Assembly (NCBI GenBank): GCA_018712835.1
Contig: DVGF01000030.1
Coordinates: 1 to 47,451, forward strand
Direction: 5' to 3'
DNA length: 47,451 nt
Origin: Candidatus Ventrenecus stercoripullorum
Lineage (GTDB): Bacteria; Bacillota_I; Bacilli_A; RF39; UBA660
The notes under the pieces are model-generated. The model was not told the DNA's origin. It saw only the letters and a program-made list of their open reading frames with translations, and ran no database searches. Each line of letters begins with the position of its first letter. The stretch's first letter is position 1. Shown here piece after piece: positions 40,505 through 47,451 of the stretch. The position numbers and the translations under genes are program-made.

Positions 40505-42118
40505 TTATTGTTCATTTAAATATTCATATGCTTCAATAATTTCTGGGTCAAAATCTGTAATTTTACCGCTTGGTAAGTAAAGCATTTTAGAAATATTTAA
40601 GTTTTTTACAAACTCTATATTGTGAGATACTACAAGAAGGGTTCCTGGATAATCTTTAAAAACTTCTGCTATTAAGCTTTGGGTATCTGGGTCTAAATGG
40701 TTGGTTGGTTCGTCTAATAAAAGTAAGTTTGATTTTTCTAAAGCTAGTTTGGCTAGTGCTACTCTACTTCTTTCTCCTGGAGAAAGGACACTTACTTTTT
40801 TATAAATGTCATCACCACTAAATAAAAATCTTCCTAAAACTCCTCGTAAAAAAGAGATATCTTTGGTAATACTTTCAAATTGTTCAACAATTGTTTTTTC
40901 TTCTTCTAGTGTTTCATGTTCTTGGGCATAGTAACCAATGCTTATTTTTTCGCCTATTTCTACTGTTCCTTCTAATGGTTGTAACGTTCCCATAATTAGT
41001 TTTAACAGAGTTGATTTTCCAACGCCGTTTTCTCCGACTATCACGAAACGGTCCCCACGTATCATTTGTAAGGAAATATTTTCATATAGTAGATGGTCTT
41101 TTGTATAACCAAATGTTATTTTATCGACTCGTAATGGATAGAAATCTCCTTTTTCTTTGATTTCCATTTTGAAGTTTGCTTTTTTACTTAGTCTTTCTAG
41201 GACTACTTTGTTTTGTTCTAAGCGAGCTAGTTTTTTTTGACGGTCTTTGGCAATTTTGGCTTTTTTTTCATTTCCACAAATATATTTGGCAATGATTTTC
41301 TTTAGCTTTTCTTCTTCTTTTTCTTGCTTAGCGGCAATTCTTTCGTTTGTTTTCTTTTCTTCTGCTATTCTTTTTTGGAACGTTTCGTAAGAACCTAAAA
41401 ATAACTCCATATTGTGTTTTTGTTTATCTAAATGTAATGTTTTGTTTGTAACTTTGTTTAAAAATGGAATGTCATGGGAAATTACTAAAATAATTCCTGG
41501 ATATTTTTGAAGATAGTTCATGATGTATTCTTTGCTTTCTAAATCAAGGTGATTGGTTGGTTCATCTAGTAAGACAATTTCTGCTTTGCTAAATAAAATT
41601 CTGGCAAAGGCTACCTTGCTTTTTTGACCACCTGATAAGGTATTTAAGGGACTATCTAGTAAATCGAATATATGAAAGCCTATGGCTAAGTCGATAAGTT
41701 GTTCTTCCATTTTATATGGTTCAAAGTAATCGATTTGTTCTTGAATTTTGCCAGCATTTTTTAGAATAGATGCACTTTTCTTTTCATTTGCTACACTGGC
41801 TTCTTGGTATAGAGTAGCAAGCTCTGCTTCTAATTCTTTTAAGGGTCTTGCATTTTTTAAATACTCTTCTACTGTAATACTCATATCGGGTATTTCATCT
41901 TTGATTACTTGAGGTAGATAAGCTATTCTTGTATTTTCGCTTGTCGTAATCGTCCCAAAGTCTGGTTGGTAATCTCCTAGTATTAAATGAAACAAAGTGC
42001 TTTTTCCAGCACCATTTACACCAACTACCCCAATATGATCATGGTTATTCACATGAAGAGAAATGTCATTAAATATTTCTGTTTTTCCATATGCAAAAAA
42101 AACGTGTTCTATATCCAT
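40505..42118 (-). CDS. ABC-F family ATPase (second copy, housekeeping-like)
   Basis: 537 residues from ATG 42118, six bases after GGAGGA; the track start is an upstream TTG. Domain 1: Walker A GVNGAGKST, signature LSGGQKSK, Walker B VLLDEPTNHLDL. Linker about 240-320 (KQEKEEEKLKKIIAKYICGN, RQKKLARLEQNK). Domain 2: Walker A GENGVGKST, signature LSPGERSR, Walker B LLLDEPTNHLDP. Both ABC cassettes are canonical, unlike the one at 14120, and there is no long attenuator-like leader. It probably acts on stalled ribosomes (YbiT/YkpA/EttA-like), though drug resistance cannot be excluded. Confidence 0.88.
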   Translation of the reverse strand: MDIEHVFFAYGKTEIFNDISLHVNNHDHIGVVGVNGAGKSTLFHLILGDYQPDFGTITTSENTRIAYLPQVIKDEIPDMSITVEEYLKNARPLKELEAELATLYQEASVANEKKSASILKNAGKIQEQIDYFEPYKMEEQLIDLAIGFHIFDLLDSPLNTLSGGQKSKVAFARILFSKAEIVLLDEPTNHLDLESKEYIMNYLQKYPGIILVISHDIPFLNKVTNKTLHLDKQKHNMELFLGSYETFQKRIAEEKKTNERIAAKQEKEEEKLKKIIAKYICGNEKKAKIAKDRQKKLARLEQNKVVLERLSKKANFKMEIKEKGDFYPLRVDKITFGYTKDHLLYENISLQMIRGDRFVIVGENGVGKSTLLKLIMGTLQPLEGTVEIGEKISIGYYAQEHETLEEEKTIVEQFESITKDISFLRGVLGRFLFSGDDIYKKVSVLSPGERSRVALAKLALEKSNLLLLDEPTNHLDPDTQSLIAEVFKDYPGTLLVVSHNIEFVKNLNISKMLYLPSGKITDFDPEIIEAYEYLNEQ

Positions 42119-42158
42119 AATTTCCTCCAAACGTAACTCTCATTTTACACTGTTTTAG

Positions 42159-42184
42159 AAAAAAAGAAAAGAGGTTTCCCTCTT
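42159..42184 (-). terminator. Intrinsic terminator of the NatAB-like unit
   Basis: Minus strand AAGAGG-GAAA-CCTCTT followed by TTCTTTTTTT. Confidence 0.75.
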
Positions 42185-43325
42185 AAAATAGCACTTTCTC
42201 TTTGTCATATTGTTTGATAATGATTGCTAGGACAATCGCGATGTAAATGATAGATGACAAGAATAAAATGGCAATTTGTAAAATATTGTAGATACCATTC
42301 GTGATATCTGTAAAGATCATTGTCATATTTAAAAATGGAATGAATGCGATAAGATTGTTTGTTGGTATGCTAATCATGAAAGCAATCATACCTGGAAAAA
42401 ATGAGATAAATGTAAGTGGTGTTAGGGCACTTTGTGCTTCTTTGAATGTCTTTGATTTTGAGGCAATCGCGATGCAAAGACCACTGATAAAAAATGAGTA
42501 GACAATGATAATGAGTAAACCTAAGACGATGGCTTGCCATGAATAAACTAACGCACTATTTTCATAAATACTAAACATGTTTTTTGTAATCATCAAAGTT
42601 ACGATTGCTAGAATAAAACTTAATACTCCGGTGATTATAGAAGATAAGGTTACACTTAGATATTTCCCTAAAATGATATCTTTACTTTTGATAGGGAATG
42701 TAAGTAGAGTTTCTAGTGTTCCTCTTTCTTTTTCACCAGCTGTCGTATCTGTAGATGGATAGGTTGCTGAAACAGTAATAGCCATAACTACAAATAAGAA
42801 AGCATAATTTTGCATATAACTGGCAAAATAGAAGTCCTCTTCTTCTTGTTCTTCGGTTACGTTAATAATATTTAATACTTCACTTGCATTTATGCCCTCA
42901 TTTGTTAAGTATTTTTCTTGTAAAATGTTTTTATATGTATCAAAAAATCTTTCCATAAACGTTACAGCATACATAGATTCTTCACTACTAGAAGAATGAA
43001 TCGTATAGTTATTTTCTTCCTTTGTCACATATACATAGATTTCTCCATTATCATAAAGACTTTTTATTTCTTCTTCTGTACCTTGATATGCTTCAATATC
43101 CAACCTTTCTATTAAATTTTCTTCAATATCAGATAAAGTATATGTAAATCCTACTTTGTTATACTCGGAAATATCTTGATTTACTTGTGACTCAAATAAA
43201 AATGACATCATTAAAATAATACACGGGATGAAAATAGGAATTACTAGCATCATGGCTAAAGACTTTTTATCACGAAATAGTTCTCTTAATTCTTTTTTTA
43301 AGATAATCCATAAATTATTTTTCAT
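42183..43325 (-). CDS. ABC-2 type transporter permease (NatB-like)
   Basis: 380 residues from ATG 43325 (GGGGTG six bases upstream); the track start adds five residues. A first helix (about 20-40) is followed by an extracellular domain of about 130 residues and five more helices from about 180 (FLFVVMAITVSATYPSTDTT, SKDIILGKYLSVTLSSIITG, MIAFMISIPTNNLIAFIPFL). The segment TAGEKERGTLETLLTFPIKS is the conserved coupling helix of ABC-2 exporters such as NatB. Partner ATPase overlaps by 11 bases. Substrate (Na+ in NatAB) cannot be inferred. Confidence 0.87.
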   Translation of the reverse strand: MKNNLWIILKKELRELFRDKKSLAMMLVIPIFIPCIILMMSFLFESQVNQDISEYNKVGFTYTLSDIEENLIERLDIEAYQGTEEEIKSLYDNGEIYVYVTKEENNYTIHSSSSEESMYAVTFMERFFDTYKNILQEKYLTNEGINASEVLNIINVTEEQEEEDFYFASYMQNYAFLFVVMAITVSATYPSTDTTAGEKERGTLETLLTFPIKSKDIILGKYLSVTLSSIITGVLSFILAIVTLMITKNMFSIYENSALVYSWQAIVLGLLIIIVYSFFISGLCIAIASKSKTFKEAQSALTPLTFISFFPGMIAFMISIPTNNLIAFIPFLNMTMIFTDITNGIYNILQIAILFLSSIIYIAIVLAIIIKQYDKEKVLF

Positions 43326-44073
43326 CAATTTCACCCCCAATTAAAGCAAAAAAGGCATCTCGTAAGTTTGTTGTTTTTGTGTTCTTCTTGATTTCTTCTG
43401 GAGTCCCACTTAGTAGTACTTCTCCTTCATGAATCATGATAACACGATCACAAATGTTTTCGGCTTCTTCCATATAATGAGTAGAATAAAGAACTGTTTT
43501 TCCTTTTTTCTTTTCTTCTTTCATAAAGTCTAGAATAATTTGACTCGAAATAATATCTAAACCTGTTGTGGCCTCATCAAATACATAGTATTTTGGATCG
43601 TGAATGAAGCATCTGGCAATATTCACTCTTTGTGTTTGACCTGTGGATAACTGACCTATTTTTTGATATAGGAATGAATCTAAATTTAGTTTTTTACTAA
43701 TCTCTTTGATTTTTTGATCAATCGTTTCCTTTTTCATTTTATAGATTTCACAACACATATATAAAAGTTCATAAGTTGTTAGAGTATCATATAGTTTTGT
43801 ATTTCCAGAAAGATATGCTAAGTTCATTTTAATTTCTATTTCATTTTCTTGATAGTTTTTCTTATCAAAAAAAATCTCTCCTTCTGTAGGATTTAATATT
43901 CCAGCAATCATACGAAGTAATGTTGTTTTTCCAGCACCGTTAGGACCTAAAATTCCAACGATTTCTCCATCATGTGCTTCTAGAGAAATTCCTTTGTTTG
44001 CATAGAATTCTGTTTTTTGTTTCTTTTCGTTCCATTTGATAAATTTTTTCTTAACGTTTTTTACTTCTATCAT
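43315..44073 (-). CDS. ABC transporter ATP-binding protein (NatA-like)
   Basis: 252 residues from ATG 44073 (GGAAAG five bases upstream); the track start adds seven residues. Walker A GPNGAGKTT (about 43-51), signature LSTGQTQRVN (about 140), Walker B YYVFDEATTGLD, H-loop YSTHYMEEAENICD. The 'STGQ' signature and the FDEATTGLD Walker B are those of NatA-type ATPases. It is cotranscribed with the permease. A TTGACG lies 30-35 bases before the start and may be the -35. Confidence 0.92.
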   Translation of the reverse strand: MIEVKNVKKKFIKWNEKKQKTEFYANKGISLEAHDGEIVGILGPNGAGKTTLLRMIAGILNPTEGEIFFDKKNYQENEIEIKMNLAYLSGNTKLYDTLTTYELLYMCCEIYKMKKETIDQKIKEISKKLNLDSFLYQKIGQLSTGQTQRVNIARCFIHDPKYYVFDEATTGLDIISSQIILDFMKEEKKKGKTVLYSTHYMEEAENICDRVIMIHEGEVLLSGTPEEIKKNTKTTNLRDAFFALIGGEIDEK

Positions 44074-44124
44074 ATAAACTTTCCTTTCCTTCATTATTAT
44101 CCTAGATATATATACTATCCGTCA

Positions 44125-44169
44125 AGAAAAAAGAAACAAAAGAATTATTTTTATGTTCCATTGTTTCTT
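44125..44169 (-). terminator. Intrinsic terminator of the broken Rpn-type gene
   Basis: Minus strand AAGAAACAA...TTGTTTCTT followed by TTTTC. Confidence 0.7.
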
Positions 44170-44189
44170 TTTCTCTTTTTTATTTTGAT

Positions 44190-45082
44190 TTAAAGAAAAG
44201 ACTCTTGTTTTTTTTTATCGACTTTTTGTAATTCTTTGATTTCCTTTTTGCTTAAACCAGTCGACTTCATAATAATAGGAACTGCAACATTCAGATCTAA
44301 TAAATTTTTGGCTATCGTATATTTTTCTTGTTGCTTTCCTTCATGAACTCCAACTTTTAAGCCTTCTTTCATTCCATCTTTCTTGCCATCTTGATAATAG
44401 GAACTACTTTCTACCTTTTTTCTGTCATACAATAATAATTCATCAATTGCTCCCATCATACTGGTTACTTTTCCTAAGACTTGTTCCATCAAACCATCTC
44501 CTTCATACATAAATTTTATCTTTTGGGTGTCTTCGGCAACCATAAAATATAAATAATATTCTAAGCTGCCTTTCTTAATATGATTATAGTCCACTTTTCT
44601 TAAATAGTCTAGATTGATATCATAGATTTCTAAATATTTATTTCTTTCAATATGGATTCTACTTTCCATCACAACGGATTGATAAATAAATAAATTCTTT
44701 CCAAAGCGATCATAGTTATCGAAGTTTATTTGAATCACTTTTAAAGCATTTTGATAGTCTTTTGAACTTGATATCTTTCTTAAAACAATTGACTGGTATA
44801 AATATAATTTTTGGTATCTGAGATTTTAGAATATACCATATTCATTTCCATATTGATATAGGCATCTTTATAAAGATAAATTAAATCTGCTTCACTATCT
44901 ACGGTGTTTTTCCCAACTCCAATATCTGGATGGAGCATTTTAAACCCTTGAGTTAATTTTTCCAGAGCAATTTCAGTAACTAAGGAAATTACTTTTTGGA
45001 CATATTCTTCCATATCAGGATCAGAAAGAAGTTTTTTAATATACTTATCGTTAATAATAACTAATTTTCTTTTTTTACTCAC
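44190..45082 (-). pseudogene. Rpn-family PD-(D/E)XK nuclease/putative transposase, frameshifted
   Basis: Two track ORFs (45082-44780 and 44738-44190) are halves of one gene. The first carries the N-terminal region and nuclease core (VDSEADLIYLYKDAYINMEM, D and E-x-x of the PD-(D/E)XK fold) and ends YTSQLF-stop. Adding one T to the T-run just before the stop joins it to LRKISSSKDYQNALKVIQIN, which flows into the second ORF (NFDNYDRFGKNLFIYQSVVM) and the characteristic repeat-like tail (GMKEGLKVGVHEGKQQEKYT, STGLSKKEIKELQ). The break could be a real one-base deletion or a homopolymer error. Intact members promote RecA-independent recombination in E. coli (RpnA). Confidence 0.85.
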
Positions 45083-45335
45083 AATTTTTCCTTTCTAAGA
45101 AGAGATTTTTCCCTTCTACTAATATCATTCCGGTAAAATTGTGAAGTTCCTTTTAGATGTAGCCAAAAAGTTACAAAAAAATGTTAATACCACAAAAAGA
45201 GATGGAAAGGCGTTGAATAAGTAATTTTCCATCTTCACTTTATTAGTCATTAATTCTGTTATATGATATGGAGAGGCATATAACGGTCTTCCTCCTTTTA
45301 ACAGACTTACTAGACCCTCACCCCTCCACATTTCA
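45083..45335. other. Region between the broken Rpn gene and rubrerythrin
   Basis: About 250 bp with no convincing gene. The 68-residue minus-strand track ORF (45125-45331) has no ribosome binding site and unlikely composition, and I leave it uncalled. Confidence 0.5.
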
Positions 45336-45364
45336 GAAAAAACGATGATTTTTCTATCACCGTT
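45336..45364 (-). terminator. Intrinsic terminator of the rubrerythrin gene
   Basis: Minus strand AACGGTGAT-agaaaa-ATCATCGTT followed by TTTTTC (one G-T pair). Confidence 0.8.
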
Positions 45365-45371
45365 TTTATCA

Positions 45372-45911
45372 TTAATAATTTTCAGAACGAATTTCCATGA
45401 AGCTTTGTGGATGCTTACAAACTGGGCAAACTTTTGGAGCTTCTTTTCCTACATAGATATGTCCACAGTTGCGGCAAATCCAAACTTTTTCTTCTCCTCT
45501 TTGAAATACTAAATTGTCTTCAATATTACCAACAAGTTTTAGATAACGTTCTTCATGATTTTTTTCAATTGCTCCAACGCTTTCAAATAGATAAGCAATT
45601 TCATCAAATCCTTCTTCTTTAGCAGTTTTTGCAAACTCTTTATACATATCTGTCCATTCGTAGTTTTCTCCACTTGCAGCATCTTTTAAGTTTGTTACTG
45701 TATCTGGAATAGATCCTCCATGAAGATATTTAAACCATAATTTTGCATGTTCTTTTTCATTTTTAGAAGTTTCTTCAAAAATAGCTGCGATTTGTTCATA
45801 ACCATCTTTTTTTGCTTGGCTAGCATAGTATTCATATTTTGTATGAGCTTGGCTTTCTCCAGCAAAAGCAGCCATTAAATTAGCTTCTGTTTTTGAACCT
45901 TTTAGTTCCAT
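45372..45911 (-). CDS. Rubrerythrin
   Basis: 179 residues. The ferritin-like diiron domain covers about 1-140, with paired E-x-x-H motifs ([46 protein letters not shown]). A C-terminal rubredoxin domain has both Cys pairs: [12 protein letters not shown] and KVCPVCKHP. Rubrerythrin reduces hydrogen peroxide in anaerobes, indicating a strictly or mostly anaerobic host. AGGAGG precedes the ATG. Single-gene unit. Confidence 0.96.
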   Translation of the reverse strand: MELKGSKTEANLMAAFAGESQAHTKYEYYASQAKKDGYEQIAAIFEETSKNEKEHAKLWFKYLHGGSIPDTVTNLKDAASGENYEWTDMYKEFAKTAKEEGFDEIAYLFESVGAIEKNHEERYLKLVGNIEDNLVFQRGEEKVWICRNCGHIYVGKEAPKVCPVCKHPQSFMEIRSENY

Positions 45912-46023
45912 ATTCTTACCTCCTTTAATACGTATTTATTATACTGAAAATTCTATTTAAAGTAAAGCCGTTCTATGATGATTTTATAGTTTTAGACATT
46001 TTTATTTTTTATAATTTTTCAGA

Positions 46024-46668
46024 TTATTTCTTATTCTCACTTAATATTTTTAACTCTTCCATGTATTTCTTTATTAGTGCATCTTTGGTATAAGAATATA
46101 ATTCTTCTAATTCTTCCCAATCTAAACCTAGCATGATAATATACTTATATTCGTCGATTTTCTCAACGTTTTTCTCACGCCAATAACCAATAAACTTTTC
46201 CAGATTCATTTTCCGAACAAAGGCATTTTCATTCATACAAATATTATCTTCTGTTCCTAATGTAATATCTCGAAAATCTTTTTCATCGCCTATCATGCCC
46301 CAGTTAAAATTTAATTGAATATATTGATAGTCAGCTGTTATTTTTCTTCTTTGTTCTATCAAGTCCCAGTTATCCAAAAAAAGTATTAGACTTTTTTCTC
46401 TTGTCTTTTTTGTATCATCTAGATTTACTCTTATTTCTATAATACCAATATCTGTTTGTAGTAACATACCTGAAGATATATTTTCCATCCATTTGTGAAA
46501 CTCTTCTCGTTTTATATGATAAGGATTTATCTTACCACAGTTCTTTTTAATAGAAGCTTCTATTACAGAAGATAATAAATCTTTGTTTTGTTCTTTTAAA
46601 AAGATTTCTTTAAATATTCCCTCCTCTTTGCCATAATAAAATTCTTTTTCTTTCTTTTTGGGTTTCAT
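46024..46668 (-). CDS. Rpn/PD-(D/E)XK nuclease-family-like protein, atypical
   Basis: 214 residues from ATG 46668 (AAGGAAGG six bases upstream); the track start adds six residues. It resembles a diverged Rpn-type protein: an N-terminal FKEIFLKEQNKDLLSSVIEA, a core strand pair DIGIIEIRVNLDDTKKTREK (D and E-x-R in place of the usual E-x-Q/K), then QYIQLNFNWGMIGDEKDFRD, and a helical end. It lacks the repeat-like tail of the other two copies and is shorter than usual. Catalytic competence is doubtful. It may be an anti-recombination or degenerate paralogue; the family call is moderate. Confidence 0.65.
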   Translation of the reverse strand: MKPKKKEKEFYYGKEEGIFKEIFLKEQNKDLLSSVIEASIKKNCGKINPYHIKREEFHKWMENISSGMLLQTDIGIIEIRVNLDDTKKTREKSLILFLDNWDLIEQRRKITADYQYIQLNFNWGMIGDEKDFRDITLGTEDNICMNENAFVRKMNLEKFIGYWREKNVEKIDEYKYIIMLGLDWEELEELYSYTKDALIKKYMEELKILSENKK

Positions 46669-46686
46669 TTTTAACCTTCCTTTCAT

Positions 46687-47010
46687 TTTTCCGAAATTAA
46701 AAAACTTTTCTTATATATTACCCTATACTAATAATATACAAGAAAAGTATTGCATTTCCTTTTTATTTTGGTCATTTTTTAACTTATTCATTATTTTATA
46801 TGATATAGAGCTAAAATTTAAACAAAATATCTTTTTTTTAAAATTGGAATAGTTCCAATCTTTTTTGCATGTTATAAAATCCATAAAATCAGTACTTTTT
46901 ACTTCATCTCATAAAAAAAGATGGAAAATGTTGCTCACTGGACGTATCTTTTCCATCTTTTTTTATTTATTTACCCTACTTCACCAAAAACTGTCCTTAG
47001 GTCAGTCTAC
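46687..47010. other. Gene-free stretch with a long inverted repeat
   Basis: About 320 bp with no ORF. It holds the 16-bp-stem hairpin at 46913-46964 and, at 46991-47005, the near-palindrome CTGTCCTTAGGTCAG. The rest is AT-rich and featureless. Confidence 0.6.
46913..46964. terminator. Long bidirectional hairpin
   Basis: AAAAAAAGATGGAAAA (46913-46928) and TTTTCCATCTTTTTTT (46949-46964) form a perfect 16-bp stem with a 20-base loop; T-runs on both strands make it a bidirectional terminator, but no gene on the plus strand ends here. Confidence 0.7.
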
Positions 47011-47012
47011 TT

Positions 47013-47084
47013 GATATTATCGGTCGTAAAATCAAAAAAAGCCCAGCAATTAAGCCGGGTTTTCTCTTTATGACTGATAATATT
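47013..47084 (-). terminator. Nested hairpins after the surface-protein gene
   Basis: Inner terminator on the minus strand: CCCGGC-ttaatt-GCTGGG followed by CTTTTTTTG (47033-47062). It is enclosed by outer arms GATATTATCGGTC (47013-47025) and GACTGATAATATT (47072-47084), giving a longer cruciform directly behind the stop codon. Confidence 0.75.
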
Positions 47085-47451
47085 ATTCGACTGATAATTG
47101 ATATGGGTCTAGTGCCGTTCCTGAGCCTGACTTCAGACTACCAGACTTCAGATTGAGTACGGGCCGCACCCCGGTCGAGTAGTCCACGCCGTTGCCGCCG
47201 CCCACACTACCAAGCGAATCCACGTAAAGCACGCGCGCACCTGAGCCGCTGAAATCGTAAGGCGACATGGTCCAGTAATAGTTCCCTGTATATAAGTAAT
47301 ATCCTGAGTTACTTAAACTGTATCCTCCAGCCAAGGCTGCTTCGTCTGTTGTTAATAATCCCACTGGATATGTTAAGTCTCCATTTCCTGTGCTCACATC
47401 ACTCACTGTAAATCGATCATTTTGCTCTTTACACATAAGTCTTGGATTTGT
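47083..47451 (-). CDS. C-terminal part of a surface protein (DUF6273-like) with a GC-rich, retroelement-like variable segment
   Basis: The frame is open to the right edge of the window, so the N-terminus is missing (the track ATG 47436 is internal). The visible 122 residues match the C-terminal domain of secreted proteins of gut Firmicutes: YPVGLLTTDEAALAGGYSLS, YLYTGNYYWTMSPY, GVRPVLNLKSGSL, and a DPYQLS ending. Between WTMSPY and GVRPV lies a patch of about 117 bp (47157-47273) with roughly 65% GC by hand count, in a genome near 30%, with many NNC codons (AGC, GGC, CGC, TAC, GAC, ACC). This is the look of a variable region written by a diversity-generating retroelement. No reverse transcriptase or template repeat is inside the window. 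Confidence 0.7.
   Translation of the reverse strand, partial: TNPRLMCKEQNDRFTVSDVSTGNGDLTYPVGLLTTDEAALAGGYSLSNSGYYLYTGNYYWTMSPYDFSGSGARVLYVDSLGSVGGGNGVDYSTGVRPVLNLKSGSLKSGSGTALDPYQLSVE

Noticed and set aside
44780-44790. Programmed ribosomal frameshift in the Rpn-type gene
   Set aside because: The junction has only a T-run and no A-rich slippery heptamer or downstream pseudoknot visible; a simple one-base loss is more likely.
45125-45331. Minus-strand ORF of 68 residues downstream of rubrerythrin
   Set aside because: No ribosome binding site, starts right behind the rubrerythrin terminator, no recognisable family.

Overview
The window is AT-rich DNA of a Gram-positive-type (monoderm) bacterium, most likely an uncultured gut lineage of Bacillota in the Bacilli/Mollicutes-related area (RF39- or Erysipelotrichales-like). 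The support is the low GC, LemA/DUF2207, a SEDS protein, LysM and DUF1287 proteins, many ABC-F and FtsX-type ABC genes, rubrerythrin, and strong AGGAGG ribosome binding sites. UGA is a stop codon here (for example the ATGA overlap of the NUDIX and kinase genes), so this is not a Mycoplasma-code genome. The taxonomic placement is inference.

Layout. 1-2700: the end of an Rpn-type nuclease gene, small membrane proteins, an 11-mer repeat protein and a TetR regulator. 2700-8200: kinase/NUDIX pair, LemA with a DUF2207 protein whose ectodomain is duplicated, and a duplicated DUF3592 protein. 8200-14050: frameshifted flavin reductase, cyclophilin-like protein, a rhodanese-MBL-YjbR-GNAT operon, a membrane-anchored XRE regulator and a metallophosphoesterase. 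14100-16300: an ABC-F ATPase behind an elaborate leader (two tiny ORFs, a terminator, competing hairpins), next to a truncated gene and a DUF4143 ATPase. 17500-22000: DUF1287, VOC, SEDS, a dead dapB-DUF5680 fusion and a deoxyribosyltransferase-like protein. 22150-27400: a two-component system with an FtsX-type ABC transporter. 27400-32650: a run of cell-envelope genes (membrane protein, LysM, two single-pass or PH-domain proteins, a protein with eight Cys-Gly repeats). 32700-33151: tmRNA and tRNA-Val(CAC).

Right of the tRNA lies an accessory region (33160-39910). It has an AlbA_2-type regulator flanked by two copies of a terminator / TGGTCGAA / promoter module, an unknown gene, a phage-like WDGH gene, cysK, a DNA methyltransferase with a stop codon directly behind its SPPY motif, a transglutaminase-like protein and DUF4186. 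39900-44100 holds a second ABC-F and a NatAB-like ABC exporter. 44190-46670 holds rubrerythrin between two Rpn-family genes, one frameshifted. The window ends in the C-terminus of a surface protein with a GC-rich patch that looks like a diversity-generating retroelement variable region.

The best candidates for something new are the double-leader control region of the ABC-F gene, the GC-rich putative variable region at the right edge, the duplicated control module around the AlbA_2 gene, and the Cys-repeat/LysM/PH envelope cluster beside tmRNA. Five genes in the window are broken by stops, frameshifts or truncation, which suggests ongoing decay or, for the indels, possible assembly error. All family names come from recognising motifs by eye; no database search was run.
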